Of a stretch of 64,000 nucleotides of DNA, positions 12,377-32,100 are shown piece after piece. This DNA comes from Halichondria panicea (Eukaryota > Porifera > Demospongiae > Suberitida > Halichondriidae). The notes beneath the pieces were generated by a model. It saw only the letters and a program-made list of their open reading frames with translations, was not told where the DNA came from and did not search any database. The stretch spans positions 3,192,979 through 3,256,978 of the forward strand of contig NC_087383.1 in the NCBI RefSeq assembly GCF_963675165.1, read 5' to 3'. How positions within the stretch are numbered: position 1 is the first letter of the stretch; the number at the start of each line of letters is the position of its first letter. Made by a program: the position numbers and the translations under genes.

Positions 12377-13639
12377 TCAATTCATGTGCTTCAAATAAGC
12401 TTTAAGCCTTGACTTCTCAATTTTTTCAGTTTCTTCTGTTCTTCCCTTGTCTTTAGTACGATAAAATGCAGATGACCGCCCCCTCATATGATTTGTATCT
12501 GTACCAAGACAAATTGGTGATTCAGGCTTAGCACCGAGGTGTTCTTCTTTGGTATGATCCTTAGCCATAGGCGACTCAACACAATAGCAAGATGATTCTT
12601 CAGGAATGACTGAAGTTGAGTAAGTGCTTATCAATGAACCCCTTGAACTTGTGGCTGATATTTTTGAATCTCGATTGCTTCCATACCCACTGCTGCCAGT
12701 GCTGGTATTGGATCCTTTTTTGCTTACAGGGCTATGTGTTTTCAAAGCGATTGGCTCAGCAACTGTTACACCTGTGGTCAGACTCGTAAGGTTTGTTCCT
12801 GAGTCATTGTTATGGTCAGCAGTTGCTGCATACGTCACTGCAGCTGTGTATACATTGGGTACATATTGACTGTATAAGCAACACAATACATTACCATTCT
12901 TGTGACAATGCTGCCTATAATAAGTGATACTGTATAATCTATCCACATAGTTGTAAATAATGTTGGCTGCAAGGCAGCAAACATTTTGCGTGTGCTCCAG
13001 CAAGGCAGCTACAATCATCTATACCTATACTTAAAGGGATTGCATGCATGTATACCTCTCGATGCAGGCTTCCTGCCAAGAGTGTACGTAATGTCGAGCA
13101 CGCTATAAGAGATAGCATTTGCACAAACAGTCTAAATGCTGCTAAATCATGACAGTATAGTAACCTTTCTCACTTTTATCGTGCGAGTTTTCGCTGTCTG
13201 TGAGGTGAGAGTGGGTGGAGTGGTAAGAAGATTCTCGGCTTAAGTTACCATCGTCCTCCTTTAGTTCTTGATTAGGTGAAACAGATAATGACTTCGACAA
13301 ATCTTCACGAGTAAATGATTCGAAGTTCTTTTCTAATTGTACAACTACGGTGGTTAAAATGGGTCCTCCACCTGCACCTTCATCTTTTAGAATTTTCATG
13401 AAACCATGGAAAACATTCGGTTCCACACCAATTTGATCTATAATAGTGTCTATAAGTTTCCGTGCTTTATCCATTTCTTGCTGTGACTTATCTCGAATAA
13501 ATTTTCGTACATCAGTTGATATGTACTTAGCACCAAAAAAAAGGTCACAGAGTCTACCTGGCTCAAGGCTTGCATATTCAATCAAATTAACATATGATTT
13601 AAGTGTAGCTTGGTACTCAGGAGAGGACTTTGACGCCAT
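12377..13639 (-). CDS. CARD-like adaptor-type protein gene B
   Basis: Two exons: 13174-13639 (ATG at 13639) and 12377-12843 (stop at 12377-12379), joined in phase 1 for 310 aa. Residues 1-90 form a six-helix-like domain (YVNLIEYASLEPGRLCDLFF, RKFIRDKSQQEMDKARKLID, then FHGFMKILKDE) that resembles a CARD, the homotypic interaction fold of apoptosis and innate immune adaptors. The rest is hydrophilic, Ser-rich and probably disordered, with SSGYGSNRDSKIS-x2-SSR, also present in gene A. No nuclease, NACHT or caspase domain is attached, so it would act through partners. I see no signal peptide. The gene is intact and is the tandem partner of the frameshifted gene A. The CARD call is by pattern only. 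Confidence 0.65.
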
Positions 13640-14374
13640 ATCACTTCAATGACCGAGTTTTAATAATAGCTTACCGTTATGGTCTCTCCCAGTCAATTTT
13701 ATGGAAGACTTGGAAACACTGACTGGAGTGTAGTATATTTAGTAATCTATACAGACTTATTAAATAGCTATACTGATCTGCTCTCAAGATTGAATATCTG
13801 ATTACATGCATGCAGGGTTCATATTCTCACTTGTTATGAAGTGTTATGCTGACATCAATGGAGAGAAATTTTTCTTTGTGCTCTCTGGTATAGTTGATCT
13901 ACATTGCATTACACCTGCTATAACTTGAGTATACTAATATAGCACAATCTCCATACCCTATTCGACTCAGCTTGATCTATAAGGTGCATGTGCATACACT
14001 GCATGTACATGTGGTACATGCAGAAAAGCTCACTAACTTAGTGATTCACTGTCTTTCTTCATTGAACTCACACATGCAGGCTCGCTTGAACTTCACCATC
14101 ATTATTATAATTATGCTATGTGAAATGAGGGCTCTATTACTTGCTGTAAATGTACACATTCAGCATCAGCACTCAATTCAACACATCGACATGCATGCAG
14201 TCAATGAATTCATCGAACTATAGCTGTTTAAGACACTAAACGAAATAAAGAATTTGGCATTTACAATGATTGAGTCAGCAAGCAAACATTTTATTATTAT
14301 AGCTATAAAATCTCATGATTCATATTAGGTAGGGTTAGGGTGTACTTTAATTACTCCGAGATTCTGACATCACA
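13640..14374. other. Intergenic, no gene seen
   Basis: About 730 bp of AT-rich DNA between CARD-like gene B and the 3' end of receptor 1. I see nothing I can support in it. Confidence 0.5.
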
Positions 14375-17300
14375 TTATTTAGGAGGGCTCACTGCTGCAT
14401 CATCGATGGTGACTCTGACGTGACCTTTTCTGTCCAGTGACATAGTCATCAGAGGAATGTCAGACCCCTTCCTGCTCTCGACACACACTCCACTAGATGG
14501 AGAGGAAGACTGGTCTTCTTGTATCTGCATGTGTGATGCCACAAACACATAATAATTATAATGGTCCAGTCTACTTTTTTGTGTGAAATTGATCAACTTT
14601 AATTTTCGGAACCCATTAAGTTGAACTCTGAACGTTCCAATTCATACTTCATAGCTCTATATCCGGGAGCTCAATCACGAAGTAAGGCTATCTCAAAGAC
14701 TAGATTAACATTACTATGTTGTTTTTTTGCTGAATATCGATTTGCATCATTTAGTAGCCGTACAACATTAAACTGACCTGATAACGCCTTATTGCTCGTT
14801 GAAGGGTAGCAATTTTTGTTTCCAGCTGCGAGATCTTTGTCGAGTCCTTGCTCTGGACGGCAGTGACGTTTGTATTCATAGTGGTCGTGTCCAGATTTCC
14901 AGCTAAATTGTTACTATCCACAAACACATGCTCTCCCTCAGGATCTCTGTACACACTCACCATCTGCATGTATATGGTTGCATAGACAGCTAGGTATAAG
15001 TATACATCAGTATGCAAATTGTTGTTAGTGCAAATTTCTAGGATTGCAATGAGATGAAGCTACTAACTGCCCCACAGCCACCTAATTATACTCTCAAGTA
15101 GTGAACTGTCTATCAAAATCAGCCAAAAGCTAATTTCTGAAACTCTCTTCAACTGACTTTTGGAATGAAAACCATGGTGAGAAACACAGTGGTCGACACC
15201 ATCAAGGTTCCAGAGAACACGACCTCAATAATGTTATGAAGATTTTGGAGAGTGAAAACCGATACAACAATTATCAACAGTAATATAGCCGAGATATAGA
15301 TGGCTGCAATAATGTATCTCGAGTTTTCCAAGGCCTTCAGATTGACTTTGTATAATCGAAGGGCAAGAATGAGTCCAATGAATTGTAACAGCACAAAGTA
15401 GCCAGATGTAACAATGAACCATATACTAGCAGCTGTTTTCACTGGATCATAGCAGAGCAACACCACCTCTTTAATTCTAAGTCCATACTCCTGTGAATAT
15501 AGAGAGAAGCTTGAAGCTATATACACCACATAATTATATCTAATTATACAGTTGTATTCCAGCATTGAACTCAACCTAGAGTACGTTTGTTCTACTTACA
15601 TTCATCGGAGCACTTGGTGGTTCTTCATTTGGTGCCTCATACGGCTGCGGTTGCAGTTTTGGAATGGAAACTTGTAATACTGATAGCAGCGTTCCGATTC
15701 CAGTGAAAACAAGCGCAATGATTACAAGGTGCCAGTCCTTCAGAATCTATTGATGATATATAGTGTAGATTGCTTTGCATGACAGTACAAGAACATCATT
15801 AAACAGTCTCGCTATATTAATTGAAGTGTAATATATATCGTATATTGGGTTCAAATTTGACATTCTTTCGATTGTGAATTGCAATTTTTTTGCATACATT
15901 GCAATTACTGCAAAGAGTGAGCATGCGCATGCATACAATTTCCCATGCTTGCATGCAAGTTAGAAACGCTATCAGGCTTGTACAGTGTAACCTTGCATTT
16001 GAAACCCGATATACAGTATAACTATAATTTATCACCTTTCTCGTAGTTTTTTGATTGTTTAAGACGTAATGAATCCTCCCCAATTTGACCAGAATGGCAC
16101 TATATGCCAGGCAATAGCCAATCGTGTTCAGAAGAGTGGCCAACTAGAAAAGGAGACGTTAATTCATCACAACTTGCATGCACACACTAGTTTTTATAAT
16201 GAACTTACATTACATCGAGTAGCATTGACGATGATGTCTGTGCTGGGCATAAGGCGAAAGAAGACGGCTGCATTCATGATGTAGCTCCCAATGATAATCA
16301 AGTAGTTCAGGTTTGGACTGTTCAAGCGAACCACTCTGTTATGTGTATAACAAAATGGACACTTAATGAAAACAACAGTTTCACTGACTCATACCTTTTC
16401 TTCCTCTGTGTATAGTTGAATACTAAGCATACAGTGCTGTAAGTAATACAAGCAACTGCCAGTGCATAGAAAGTCACCACCAATGCCAGATGAAAAGTTA
16501 TCACCACAGTGACTGGGGTACCGTCTGGTGGAACTCCACCCTCTGAACCTGTGTGAACAAAAAATTAATGAATAAAAAATGTATGAGAACTAAGTATTTC
16601 TGACTTGGAAATACTGTCTCATTGGCCTGGTTGTTCGTATAGACGAGAAGATCATTCACAGGTTCAATGTACGCCACAGCTGTCTTAGTTACATTGTCCT
16701 TATTTTCCAGTCTGTACTGTACTATCAGCACCCTCGAACGTGCTCGAGATCCTGTCGTTTCAAAGCTAACACGACCCTTTAATGAATTAACAATCATAAA
16801 CTTGTTAATGTTGATGTATACCAAAACTCACAGACACTCCCACGAAGTCTGTTCTCTCCAGGTTCCACCTGATGATGCAGCCCATGAGCTGATTGGAGTA
16901 GGTGAAGTTCTCCAGTGACACCACCTCCCACTCTACACCAGTCTCCTCATCAGTTCCCCCACACTGAGTCATGTTCAATATCTCCTCTCTTGTCAGACTG
17001 CCAACCATCTCATTAGTCCTGTTCAGCGCGATAGCAAATGTCCAGAGGGCGTCGTAAGCCACACCGGGTAGCAAAAAGACCGTCGTGTAATTTATAGCGG
17101 ACATATCGAGTCGTTGCCAATACAAGGATCTAAACTCATCTATAGTCTAAATAAAGCAGTCATAATACAGTAAGTATAGAGAGTTTACTTGCATTACCAG
17201 TTTTGAATATCGAAGTGGATCAGCAGAATTGTATGAAAGCAGTGGTATCACAGCGAGGGATCTGTGCAGAAAATCAGCTAACTTGTCATGAGGGCATTCT

Positions 17301-18668
17301 GGGTTCACCTCTCCTGCCCACCACCTGTCCTCATACCATCCGTAAGTTATCCAGGCATATCGAGGATGTTTAAACCCCCTCATATGTGCCTGTAGCATTA
17401 AATAGCACCATGCAAATGTACATCTTTCAATTCTGTACTTGTCTTACCTCACAGATGATATGACGAGCAATGTCTGGGTGAGTATTGATAAAGAACACTC
17501 GATAGTCATCCCCCTCAAACTATTACGGTAGAATATACGACAATGATCAATGGAACACCGAATTCATAAAGATCGCTTACAAAAAAATCGGTATCAGGAT
17601 CATTCAGCGTATTTGAGAGAATTTCACTCGAGACCATGCTGCTTGCCACTTCAATGTCTGAGTTCATGAGAGCAGTTTTCATCGATTGTTCGATCTGTAT
17701 GTAGAAACAATTAAGTTCATACCTAGCAGAATAAGTTAAGGATCAGACTAAGGATATGTGAACACACCAGTACGGGAAGCTAGGAATCTAGAGAGCTATA
17801 GTAAGTGATATAACAACGCAGATTTGATCTGTTTGCTGAGCCAAGTCATATATCCAGAATCTTGGCTGGGGTATAGGATTACAGCTGAAGAATACTATCT
17901 TATCATATCTCACATCTGTAAACAAGTTCTCATTTTCCGTTATGATGGCAATTCTTTTCCAGCCGTAATATCGGATAAGGGTGACAAGGACCCCAGAGAA
18001 TCCTGAGGGGTAGATATTGAAAAAATTGGGGAAACGTTTTCTGCCGCTCAAATTGGTCGAAGAAGAAGCATACGAGACCTATATAGAATTTTGTATATGC
18101 ATGAAATATTGTCGAACCAAATCGAATTGCAAACATAATTATATAGAACTCTTTTGCTGAAATCGGTTATTGTGTGTATGATCTATATACATATCAGTCT
18201 AAGTCAACTGCCATTTAGCAGTAATTGTAGGTTTCTTGATTCTTATATACCTGTGACAGGCTGTTGTGATGGATAATCTCTGCGACAGGCTCAGAGGCAG
18301 CAGAGCATCCACAGCCCAGTAGACCGAGGATGGTTGGTTGCAGCAGAGAAGTGGCCTCGAAGTACTCATTCAGAGATACAGTCCTGTCACACTGCATGCA
18401 TTATATATAAAATACGCAGATCTCATTGCTAGATCGATACCAGGCTAGATCTCACCATTGTGTCCACCACAGGTGTGTGAGTGAGGTTGTAGCCAGGTAG
18501 AATAGAGTTGTCAGCATTAATCAGCTCCTCTGCTAACTCAATGGCTGGGACAGCTCCTGATGAGTCAAAACCTCCAGTAGGTCCAGAAGTGAACAGAGCA
18601 TATCTAAGCTCTTTGCAGTATATGAATGGTAGTAAATAGAGCAAAAAAATAAATCTCATTTGCACCAT
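14375..18668 (-). CDS. GABA-B-like class C GPCR, receptor 1 of the array
   Basis: Fifteen exons, all checked for splice sites and phase: 18456-18668, 18251-18391, 17914-18078, 17581-17694, 17448-17519, 17198-17389, 16832-17146, 16605-16776, 16395-16548, 16209-16335, 16036-16143, 15600-15746, 15158-15490, 14778-14963 and 14375-14524; 862 aa. A signal peptide (MVQMRFIFLLYLLPFIYC) leads into a Venus-flytrap domain with GABBR hallmarks: PAIELAEELIN, GCGCSAASEPVAE, SYASSS, RFPNFF and YDALWT. Seven membrane helices follow, with RLNSPNLNYL after helix 1 as in GABBR proteins. Exon 14 encodes a leucine-rich coiled coil (QLETKIATLQRAIRRYQ) like the GABA-B dimerisation helix. Expected role: plasma-membrane receptor for an amino-acid-type ligand, coupled to G proteins. 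Ligand unknown. Confidence 0.92.
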
Positions 18669-18965
18669 GATGTGCCAGTTTTGACACAAAGCTCTGCATG
18701 TAATAATGGTGTCTGCATGTTTGTGGCTCTGCATCACATTACAACTAAAAGAGGTGGGGCTGCAGTCTCCATTTCACCACAGGCATGTCTGTGATGTCAC
18801 AAAAGGGATGTGATATAGATCTAAATCATGAGGAGAAATTAGCAGCAGCATAATTATTTTATAGACAACATTTAACGTAATATTGGAACTAGACAAAACA
18901 AAACCAAAGCTAATTTAGATCTATGTGGAGTTAATCTTTAAACATGTGACATAATTATTTTTTGT

Positions 18966-21900
18966 TCAGATAAGAAAAGCGTTTGAGCCAGTTCTGCTCT
19001 CCAAACTTGCTCCTTGGAGAGATGAAGATTGGCGATGTCCACCATTATTGGCCTGAAAGTGGAGTATATAAATCATGAATTAAGAATGACGTCATGCAAA
19101 GTCAGGTGCTACGTACATTGGGTAAGATAGGTTTTTGCCAGAAGTAGGGTAGGGATCAGTGCTAATCTAAAAGCAGTCCCACCTCCACCCTTGAATGCAA
19201 AGGTTTTGCTATACTTCAACTGCATGACTCTAACAACTGACCTGGTGCTCTCTCAGCACCCGTTCAAGTGTTGCAGCTTTTAACTCTAGCTGTTGAACCT
19301 TTTTCAGATACTCCTGACTCGTGGGCTTTATTTTGTCAGTCTTTGTAGCCATTATAGATACGCTTGTACATACGCTTGTGTCCTGACTGTCATGGATCCT
19401 GTTTTCAAATACATGTTTTCCCTCTGGATCTTTGTACAAGCTTACCATCTGCATAAAATGATGGCAGTAACATCTAATCACAATTGGTTCAACATATACT
19501 ATAAAGAGCCCATAAAAAAGACAAGGCAAGGGCTCCTGTATAATTCATGCAGCTACGGTAATAATAATTATATACCTGCATCACGCAGTTCTTACTTTAG
19601 GAATGAATACCATGATAAGGATGACATTAGTAGAGACGAGCAAGCTTCCCGAGAATAAGAACTCGATCAAATTCGGAACACTTCCAAGAGCAAAAGTCGA
19701 TAGGAGGATTACCATAAGAGCAATAGCTGAAATGTAGATCACAGCAACAATGAATTTGGAATTCTTTAAGGCTTTAATTTTCACTTTACGCGTACGAAGG
19801 GCAAGGATAACTCCAATGACTTGTAGTATGACGAGGTACACGGATGTAATGACAATCCAAGCACTTGCAATTGGCTTGACACTAGAATTGTAGCAAAACC
19901 ACACAATCTCCTCCACTCTCAAGCCATATTCCTATGAAAAATTACATTCATTTGTCCAATGTGTTGTGAACAAGATACGTATGCATGGCTATAAATATCA
20001 TACTGCATACTGTACATGTATGTATGTACTCCGTTACATTCAATGGAGCACTTGGAGTTTCTTCGTTTGTGTCTTGGTAGACTAATGGGCGTAGTACCGG
20101 AACAGAAACTTGCAACACTGATAGAACTACCCCGATTCCAGTAACTGTCAATGCCGCAAGTATAAGATGGTAGTCCTTCAGAGCCTATTATAATTCTAAA
20201 TGAGATAAAGTTGACTTATCATGGTTACGAAACTTTACCTTTTTGGAAGCTGTAGGGTTGCGGAATATGTAATGAATTCTCGCCATCTTGGCCAGAACTG
20301 CTCCATAAATCAAACAGTAGCCAATAGTATTGAGCAGAGTGTCCAACTGCAACAAACAATTGAATTCACAATAATGTAGACTGAATGAAAAGCACTCACG
20401 TAACATCTTGCTGCATTTAGTGCATAGCCTGTGCCCGGCATAACCCGGAAGAAGATAGATACATTCATAATGTAGCTACCAAAGATGACCAAGTAGTTTA
20501 GGTTAGGGCTGTTCAAACGCACTACTCTGAAAGGTGCAAATAATTGATTTCATGTTTCAGGCAGACAGCATTTGCGGACTTACTTTTTCTTGCGATAAGA
20601 GAAAGTGAAAATTAGGCAGATCGTACCGAAAGTAAGTCCAGCAGCTGCCAGTGAATAGAATGACACCACCAATGCTAAATGAAAAGTGATTACCACGGTG
20701 ACAGGTGTACCATCTGGTGGAACACCACCCTCTGAACCTATAGAGTATCAGCACCATTAATTTTTACACTAACTATAATTATAAAATGAAACGTACTTGG
20801 ATACACTAAGTTATTGTTCTCTTTATCCCTGTAAAAAAGTTCACCAAAGGACTTGTTCAAAGGTCTAATATACGCCACAGGAATCTTGTAAATAGTGTCC
20901 TCTTTCAGTCTGTACTGATGTACCTCCACGTGAGAATGTACTCTTGAACCATTCTCATCAAAAGTAATTCGACCCTGTATCATGCATTTTGTAAACATCA
21001 ACCCTATAACTTTAAAACTCACCGAGACCCCCACAAAGTCTGTTCTCTCTAGGTTCCACCTGATGATGCAGCCCATGAGCTGATTGGAGTAGGTGAAGTT
21101 CTCCAGTGACACTAATGTGTCGACGTCACGTCTTTCACACCTGGTCAAGGTCACTACTTCTTGTATTGTCAGACTACCAACCATCTCGTTAGTCCTGTTC
21201 AATGCTAGAGCAAATGTCCAAAGGGCATCGTACGCAAATGCAGCAAGAAATGGGTTTATGTCATTGTCTATATACATCATCCATTGCTTGAATTCATCAT
21301 GTCTCTACATAGGAAGATAAATGTTAAATGTTAAGGAAATCCATAAAGAATTTTACCTTATTTACCAATGTAGTTGTCAACTGTTGAGGAAACACTTGTT
21401 TTAGAGCAATGGATCTGTGCAGGATCTCTGCTAGTTGGTTGTCAGTGCAGTTTGTTGGCTCTGGGTTCACCTCCTCTGTCCACCACCTGTCCTGATACCA
21501 GCCGTAGGTCAACCACGCATATTTGGGATAAGTGTACCCCTTTAGGTACGCCTGTAGAAGCATTGTTTACGGAGTTATAGACTCATGCGAATAAAATTAC
21601 CTGACACAAAATCTGACGAGCTGTGTTGGAATGGGTAGTGATGAAGAACACTCGATAGTCATCTTCTTCAAAAAAGAAGTTAATGGTGCTATTCACATTA
21701 GTCAAATTAACACCAGAAACCACTCTGTTGGCCACTTCCAGGTCCAACCTCATAAGATTGTCCATAGAAATTTGAGCAGTCTGTGAATATTTTGTCAATG
21801 TTAACGCACTAACAGTCACAGGGTGTCAATCTTTCTCTATTACACCCACTTTATGGCTGAGATATCTGACCTACTTGCGATGCCAATTCTATCTACACCT

Positions 21901-22970
21901 AGCTCATAATTGGGATAAAGATCCGTCTTTAGATATTTGATATGATACGTTATAGCTATTATGTATCAATCACCTACCTCAGTAAACAAGCTCTCATCTT
22001 GAGTGATGAAGGCAATGCGTCTCCAGCCGTACTCTTGAATGAGGCTGACTACGGCTGGAGCAAAGTCAGCATCTGAAGGGTAGATACGAAAGAAGTTGGG
22101 GAAACGACTTCTGTTACTCAACTCATTTGAAGACGATGCATATGATATCTGCAGAATAGAATTTCACTTTCACTATGAAAAGATGTACACCTCTTACAAT
22201 TTCCGACAATATCTCTATGCTGGCATGTATATAGGAAAGACTGAATTTAGATTCCATGCATTGGATTGATAGGTAAGAAGTATACGAGTCGAGACTGACA
22301 TACCTGAACATGCATCACACGCGGTACGTACTGGGACTATACTGCTGTAATATATATACACTATATATAGATGTGCAATTGTACCAGTGACAGACTGTTG
22401 TGATGAATGATCTCTGCAACAGGATCAGAGGCAGCAGAGCATCCACAGCCCAGTAGACCGAGGATGGTTGGTTGCAGCGGAGAAGTGGCCTCGAAGTACT
22501 CATTCAGAGATACGGTCCTGTCACACTGTATTTCGTAATTTAAGTAGATCTATGCATGCACGACATGGTAAAAGTAAATAGATAGACTCTTAGTCATAAT
22601 CCATCTCCGCTAGAGGTATATTTATTATTCAAGCTTTAAGTCACAGTGTGAGGTGAGGATATAACAAGAAAGAAGGGGGTGGCTTGGCAAATTGTGACTG
22701 AAAGACATATAGACAGGCATCACTAATAATTATGATGCCCCTAAGTATACTTATACATACCATTGTATCCACCACAGGTGTGTGAGTGAGGTTGTAGCCA
22801 GGTAGAATAGAGCTGTCAGCATTAATCAGCTTCTCTGCTAACTCAATGGCTGGGACAGCTTCTGGTGAATTCAAGCCAGCTGTAAGCAAAGCATAACTTA
22901 ATTCTTTGCAATAGATGTATGGAAGAATGCTGACTATTGAAAAGAGCAGATTGAAGAATCTCTCAGTCAT
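18966..22970 (-). CDS. GABA-B-like class C GPCR, receptor 2 of the array
   Basis: Fourteen exons fit in phase: 22761-22970, 22385-22525, 21978-22148, 21601-21780, 21357-21551, 21023-21304, 20797-20974, 20584-20737, 20400-20526, 20239-20346, 20038-20184, 19596-19931, 19242-19448 and 18966-19052; 840 aa. Layout is as in receptor 1: signal peptide (MTERFFNLLFSIVSILPYIYC), flytrap domain, seven helices, coiled coil (VQQLELKAATLERVLREHQ) and a short Ser-rich tail. It differs in lacking the intron that splits the INFF/FEEDDYRVFF region in every other copy, and in a diverged, shorter exon before the ENFTYSNQLMGC segment, where the otherwise shared CGGTDEETGVEWEV stretch is missing. It is therefore the most independent member of the array. 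No disabling change seen. Confidence 0.9.
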
Positions 22971-23382
22971 ATTGAAGAGTAAAATCTAGAGTCACCTACT
23001 CAGCTAGCATCTACATGTTGGTCTATATAGGTGGAGCTGGTATTTTGCATCGTGTAACTTCCAGGATGTTTAGATACTTCCTGTCTCAGTGTTGTGGGGA
23101 CACAATAATTGTGCAGCAAACCAAAGAAACATCACATAAGGGATCTAGAGTAAATAATTATAGGGACGCCCCTTCCTCCAATAACAAAGTTATCATTCTA
23201 TTTTAGCAGTACAACTTTCTACATTTATTATTTGGCACAGTTAATTATTATAATAGTAGCAGAACTCTATAGAGCTAGCTATACTGACCAACTCAAACTC
23301 TTATCGGCACTAACACCAAAATAGTCTCTCGGGCCAATGGTATCCGTGATAAGAAACGCTATGTGCACAAACTGATAATACG
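22971..23382. other. Intergenic between receptors 2 and 3
   Basis: About 410 bp holding the presumed promoter of receptor 2. I see no clear TATA or other element that I would call. Confidence 0.4.
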
Positions 23383-28921
<5,539 letters not shown>

Positions 28922-29161
28922 CTTTAAATGATGTTGAAACATTGCAGAAATGTCTACACTTGCTATTAATATAGATCTAGCTAGATTTGGTTCTAGATCC
29001 AGTATAGATAAAGTCTACGTAGATCTTAGAAACTTTTGTCAGGACACAAGAGGGAGGGGCTGCAACTCTCATGATTACAACACAACTCTACTCATTTTGG
29101 GTTGCACAAGAAAAAGAAAGTGTTTGGAATATAAAGAATAGACTATATAGTGTCTGTCTCT

Positions 29162-32100
29162 TCAACAGGGGGTGCACTCTTCCACTTGTTCAGCGTTGAT
29201 GACAGTGATGCTACAGCTTGTATCTGCAGGTGCACTGGAGCTATTTGCATCAACAGTAATCGGTTGGTCCTCAGGATAACAAGTTGGACAGGTCAACGTA
29301 CCGCCATTCTGCATAATTATAGGAACATGACTGCCTCAAACAACTTGAATGAACATACTATATAGGGTTTGCTAACCTGAAAATCTTTCAAAAGATTCTC
29401 CAACTCGACAATTTTTTCCCTCATTTGAGTTGTCACTTCTCCACTGACAAGGTTCAGGTTCATTTCGTTGGTATTCAGAATATTACCAGCTGTATTGAAC
29501 ACATACTCACCCTCAGGGTCTCTGTACAAACTCACCATCTGCAAGAATGCGTGGGTCATTTCATCATGAGAGTAAAAATCTAGATCTATAGCCTCTATCC
29601 ATGCGAGTTATTCTGTACAGTCCATGATATTCAGCACTTTTACTTGTTATACACCTGTTCAGCAGACCTCCATAGACACAAACAACATGATTGTATTAAT
29701 TATGGATCCATGTAAGAAAGTACGTACACAATTATGCAATACATATATGTGTACGTACCTTAGGAATGAAAATTAGGCCTAGAAAGAATGTTGTGGCCAT
29801 AAGGATACTCCCGGAGAAGATGGCTTCAATTAAATTGAAGTAAATTCTGGGCACTAGTGTGACAATTACAATGAGCACCAGAGCAATGCTTGAGATGTAG
29901 ATCACTGCAGCAATGTACTTGGAGTCGTTCAGCAGTTTGATCTTGACTTTGCGTGTTTGAATAGCGAGGACGATTCCAATGATTTGAAGGATTGCTAGAT
30001 ATACAAGTGTTACGACCAGATAGATTGTATGAATGGTTTCTGGAAAACACTGGTACAGCATTTCATTTATCCTTTCTCCAAACTCCTACAAAGCAAGTGA
30101 TTTATTATAATTATGACACAAACTATAAATGACTTACATTTCGATTTTTGTCTTGTGAGTCCTCAGTGAAGCTGAATGGAGATGGATTTGGTTGTAATTG
30201 GGGCACGGAAACTTGTATTATCGACAGCAATACACCAACAGAAGAAATACAGACTACCAATAGCACCAGCTTCCAGTCATTCAACGTCTAAGTGACAATA
30301 GTATAATACTAGTCCATGCATATTTTGTGTGTGTCATACTTTTTTTGCAAGTGATGGGTTGTGGAAAATGTAGTAGACTCTTCCCATTTTGACAAGGATT
30401 GCTGAAAAGGCTAAGCTGTAGCCGATCGTATTGAACAGAGAATCAGCCTATTTATAGCAGACACATCATTTAAGTTCCACAAAATTAATAATAATTATAA
30501 TTTATGGTATAGTGGCACTTACGTAACACCTTAGTGCATTCAACTCATAATTCGTGCTGGGTAGAACTCTGAAGAAGATACCAATGTAATTAAAGTAAGC
30601 TCCGACAATGATAAAGTAGTTTATGTTGGGGCTGGTTATCTTCACAACTCTGTAAGTGTAAGACAAACGTGCATGTGCTTATAAAACACTGATTTGTATA
30701 TATAGCTGCCAACTCACCTCTTTTTCCTTTGTGTGAAATTAAAGATCAGACACACAGTACAGAAGGTAAGTCCAGTAGCTGCCAAGATGTAATAGGGAAT
30801 CACAAGAGCTAAATGGTAGGTGACAAATTGAGGTACCGGTGTACCATCTGGTGGGACTCCTCCTTCAAAAGCTACATGTGATGCAATTATGCGTATTACA
30901 AGCATTATAATTATAGACATGCATATAATTGTGCACTGCCTAGTGGCTGGCTGTAAAACGTAGACATTATTGACCGCACTTACTTGGAAACACAGTGATA
31001 TTACTCTTTCCACTCTTGTAAAAGAATTCTGCCTGAGATTCATTGATGTTTTGGGTGAAGCCGAAATATTCACGAGATATTATTGATAAATCATTGTTTA
31101 TTAAACGGTACTGGAAAAATTCAACAATATCAACAACTCGAGATCCATCATTGTCAAAATTTATTCGCCCCTATAGAAGGTATAATGTTTAGGATTGAGT
31201 TGCTATATAAAGCTTACAGAGATTCCCACGAAGTCTGTTCTCTCCAGGTTCCACCTGATGATGCAGCCCATGAGCTGATTGGAGTAGGTGAAGTTCTCCA
31301 GTGACACCACCTCCCACTCTACACCAGTCTCCTCATCAGTCCCTCCACACTGAGTCATGTTCAATATCTCCTCTCTTGTTAGACTGCCAACCATCTCATT
31401 GGTCCTGTTCAGTGCGAGAGCTAATGTCCAGACGGCATCATAAGCTACGGTGGCCAAAAAGATGAATGTGTCGTTGTCTTGAGCTTGTGGAGTACCAAGC
31501 TTTCTTTTATAGCGAGAATCAAAATCCCTCGGTGTCTGCATTTGTGCAAGAATTAAATTATAATTATGGCCTCAGATTGAAATATCGAGGAGCTCACCAA
31601 TCCAGTATCAGTTGTAGCATTCAATTCATTCAGATTTGGCAGCAACTGAAGTGCGATGGATCTGTGCAGGAACTCTGCTAGTTGGTTGTCAGTGCAGTTT
31701 GTTGGCTCTGGGTTCACCTCCTCTGTCCACCACCTGTCCTGGTACCATCCGTAGGTCAACCACGCATATTTGGGATAAGTGTACCCCCTTAGGTAGGCCT
31801 GCGTATGCAATTAATTGGTACATAATTGTATAACACGTCCATTGGAATCCAGTTACCTCACAAATGATTTGTTTGCCAATAGCTGAGTAGGTGTTGATGA
31901 AGAAAACTCTATAATCCTTGTCTTCAAACTACAAAAATAACAAAGCACACACCACGTGAATATTAAGTAGTAATTGTGCACTGTGGAAATGCATTGTGCC
32001 GTTTATGGCAAATACACAATAGCTGTTGTATTGTGACCTTAACGTTGCTTACGTTTCGCCATGAAACATGTGGCGCATACTCTTGATTAATGGCATAGTG

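Noticed and set aside
12869-12872. Splice acceptor ATACAG before TCAATATG as the start of CARD-like gene B exon 2
   Set aside because: It leads to a stop after about 12 codons; the acceptor ACACAG 26 bases downstream keeps the long frame shared with gene A.
14325-14341. TTAGGG-like words (also CCTAACCCTA near 56885), possible telomeric repeats
   Set aside because: Only one or two units are present; not enough for an interstitial telomere array.
31083-31304. Plus-strand frame with SHEVCSLQVPPDDAAHEL, recurring at several receptor genes
   Set aside because: It is the antisense of the highly conserved exon 7; its recurrence follows from that exon's identity between copies.
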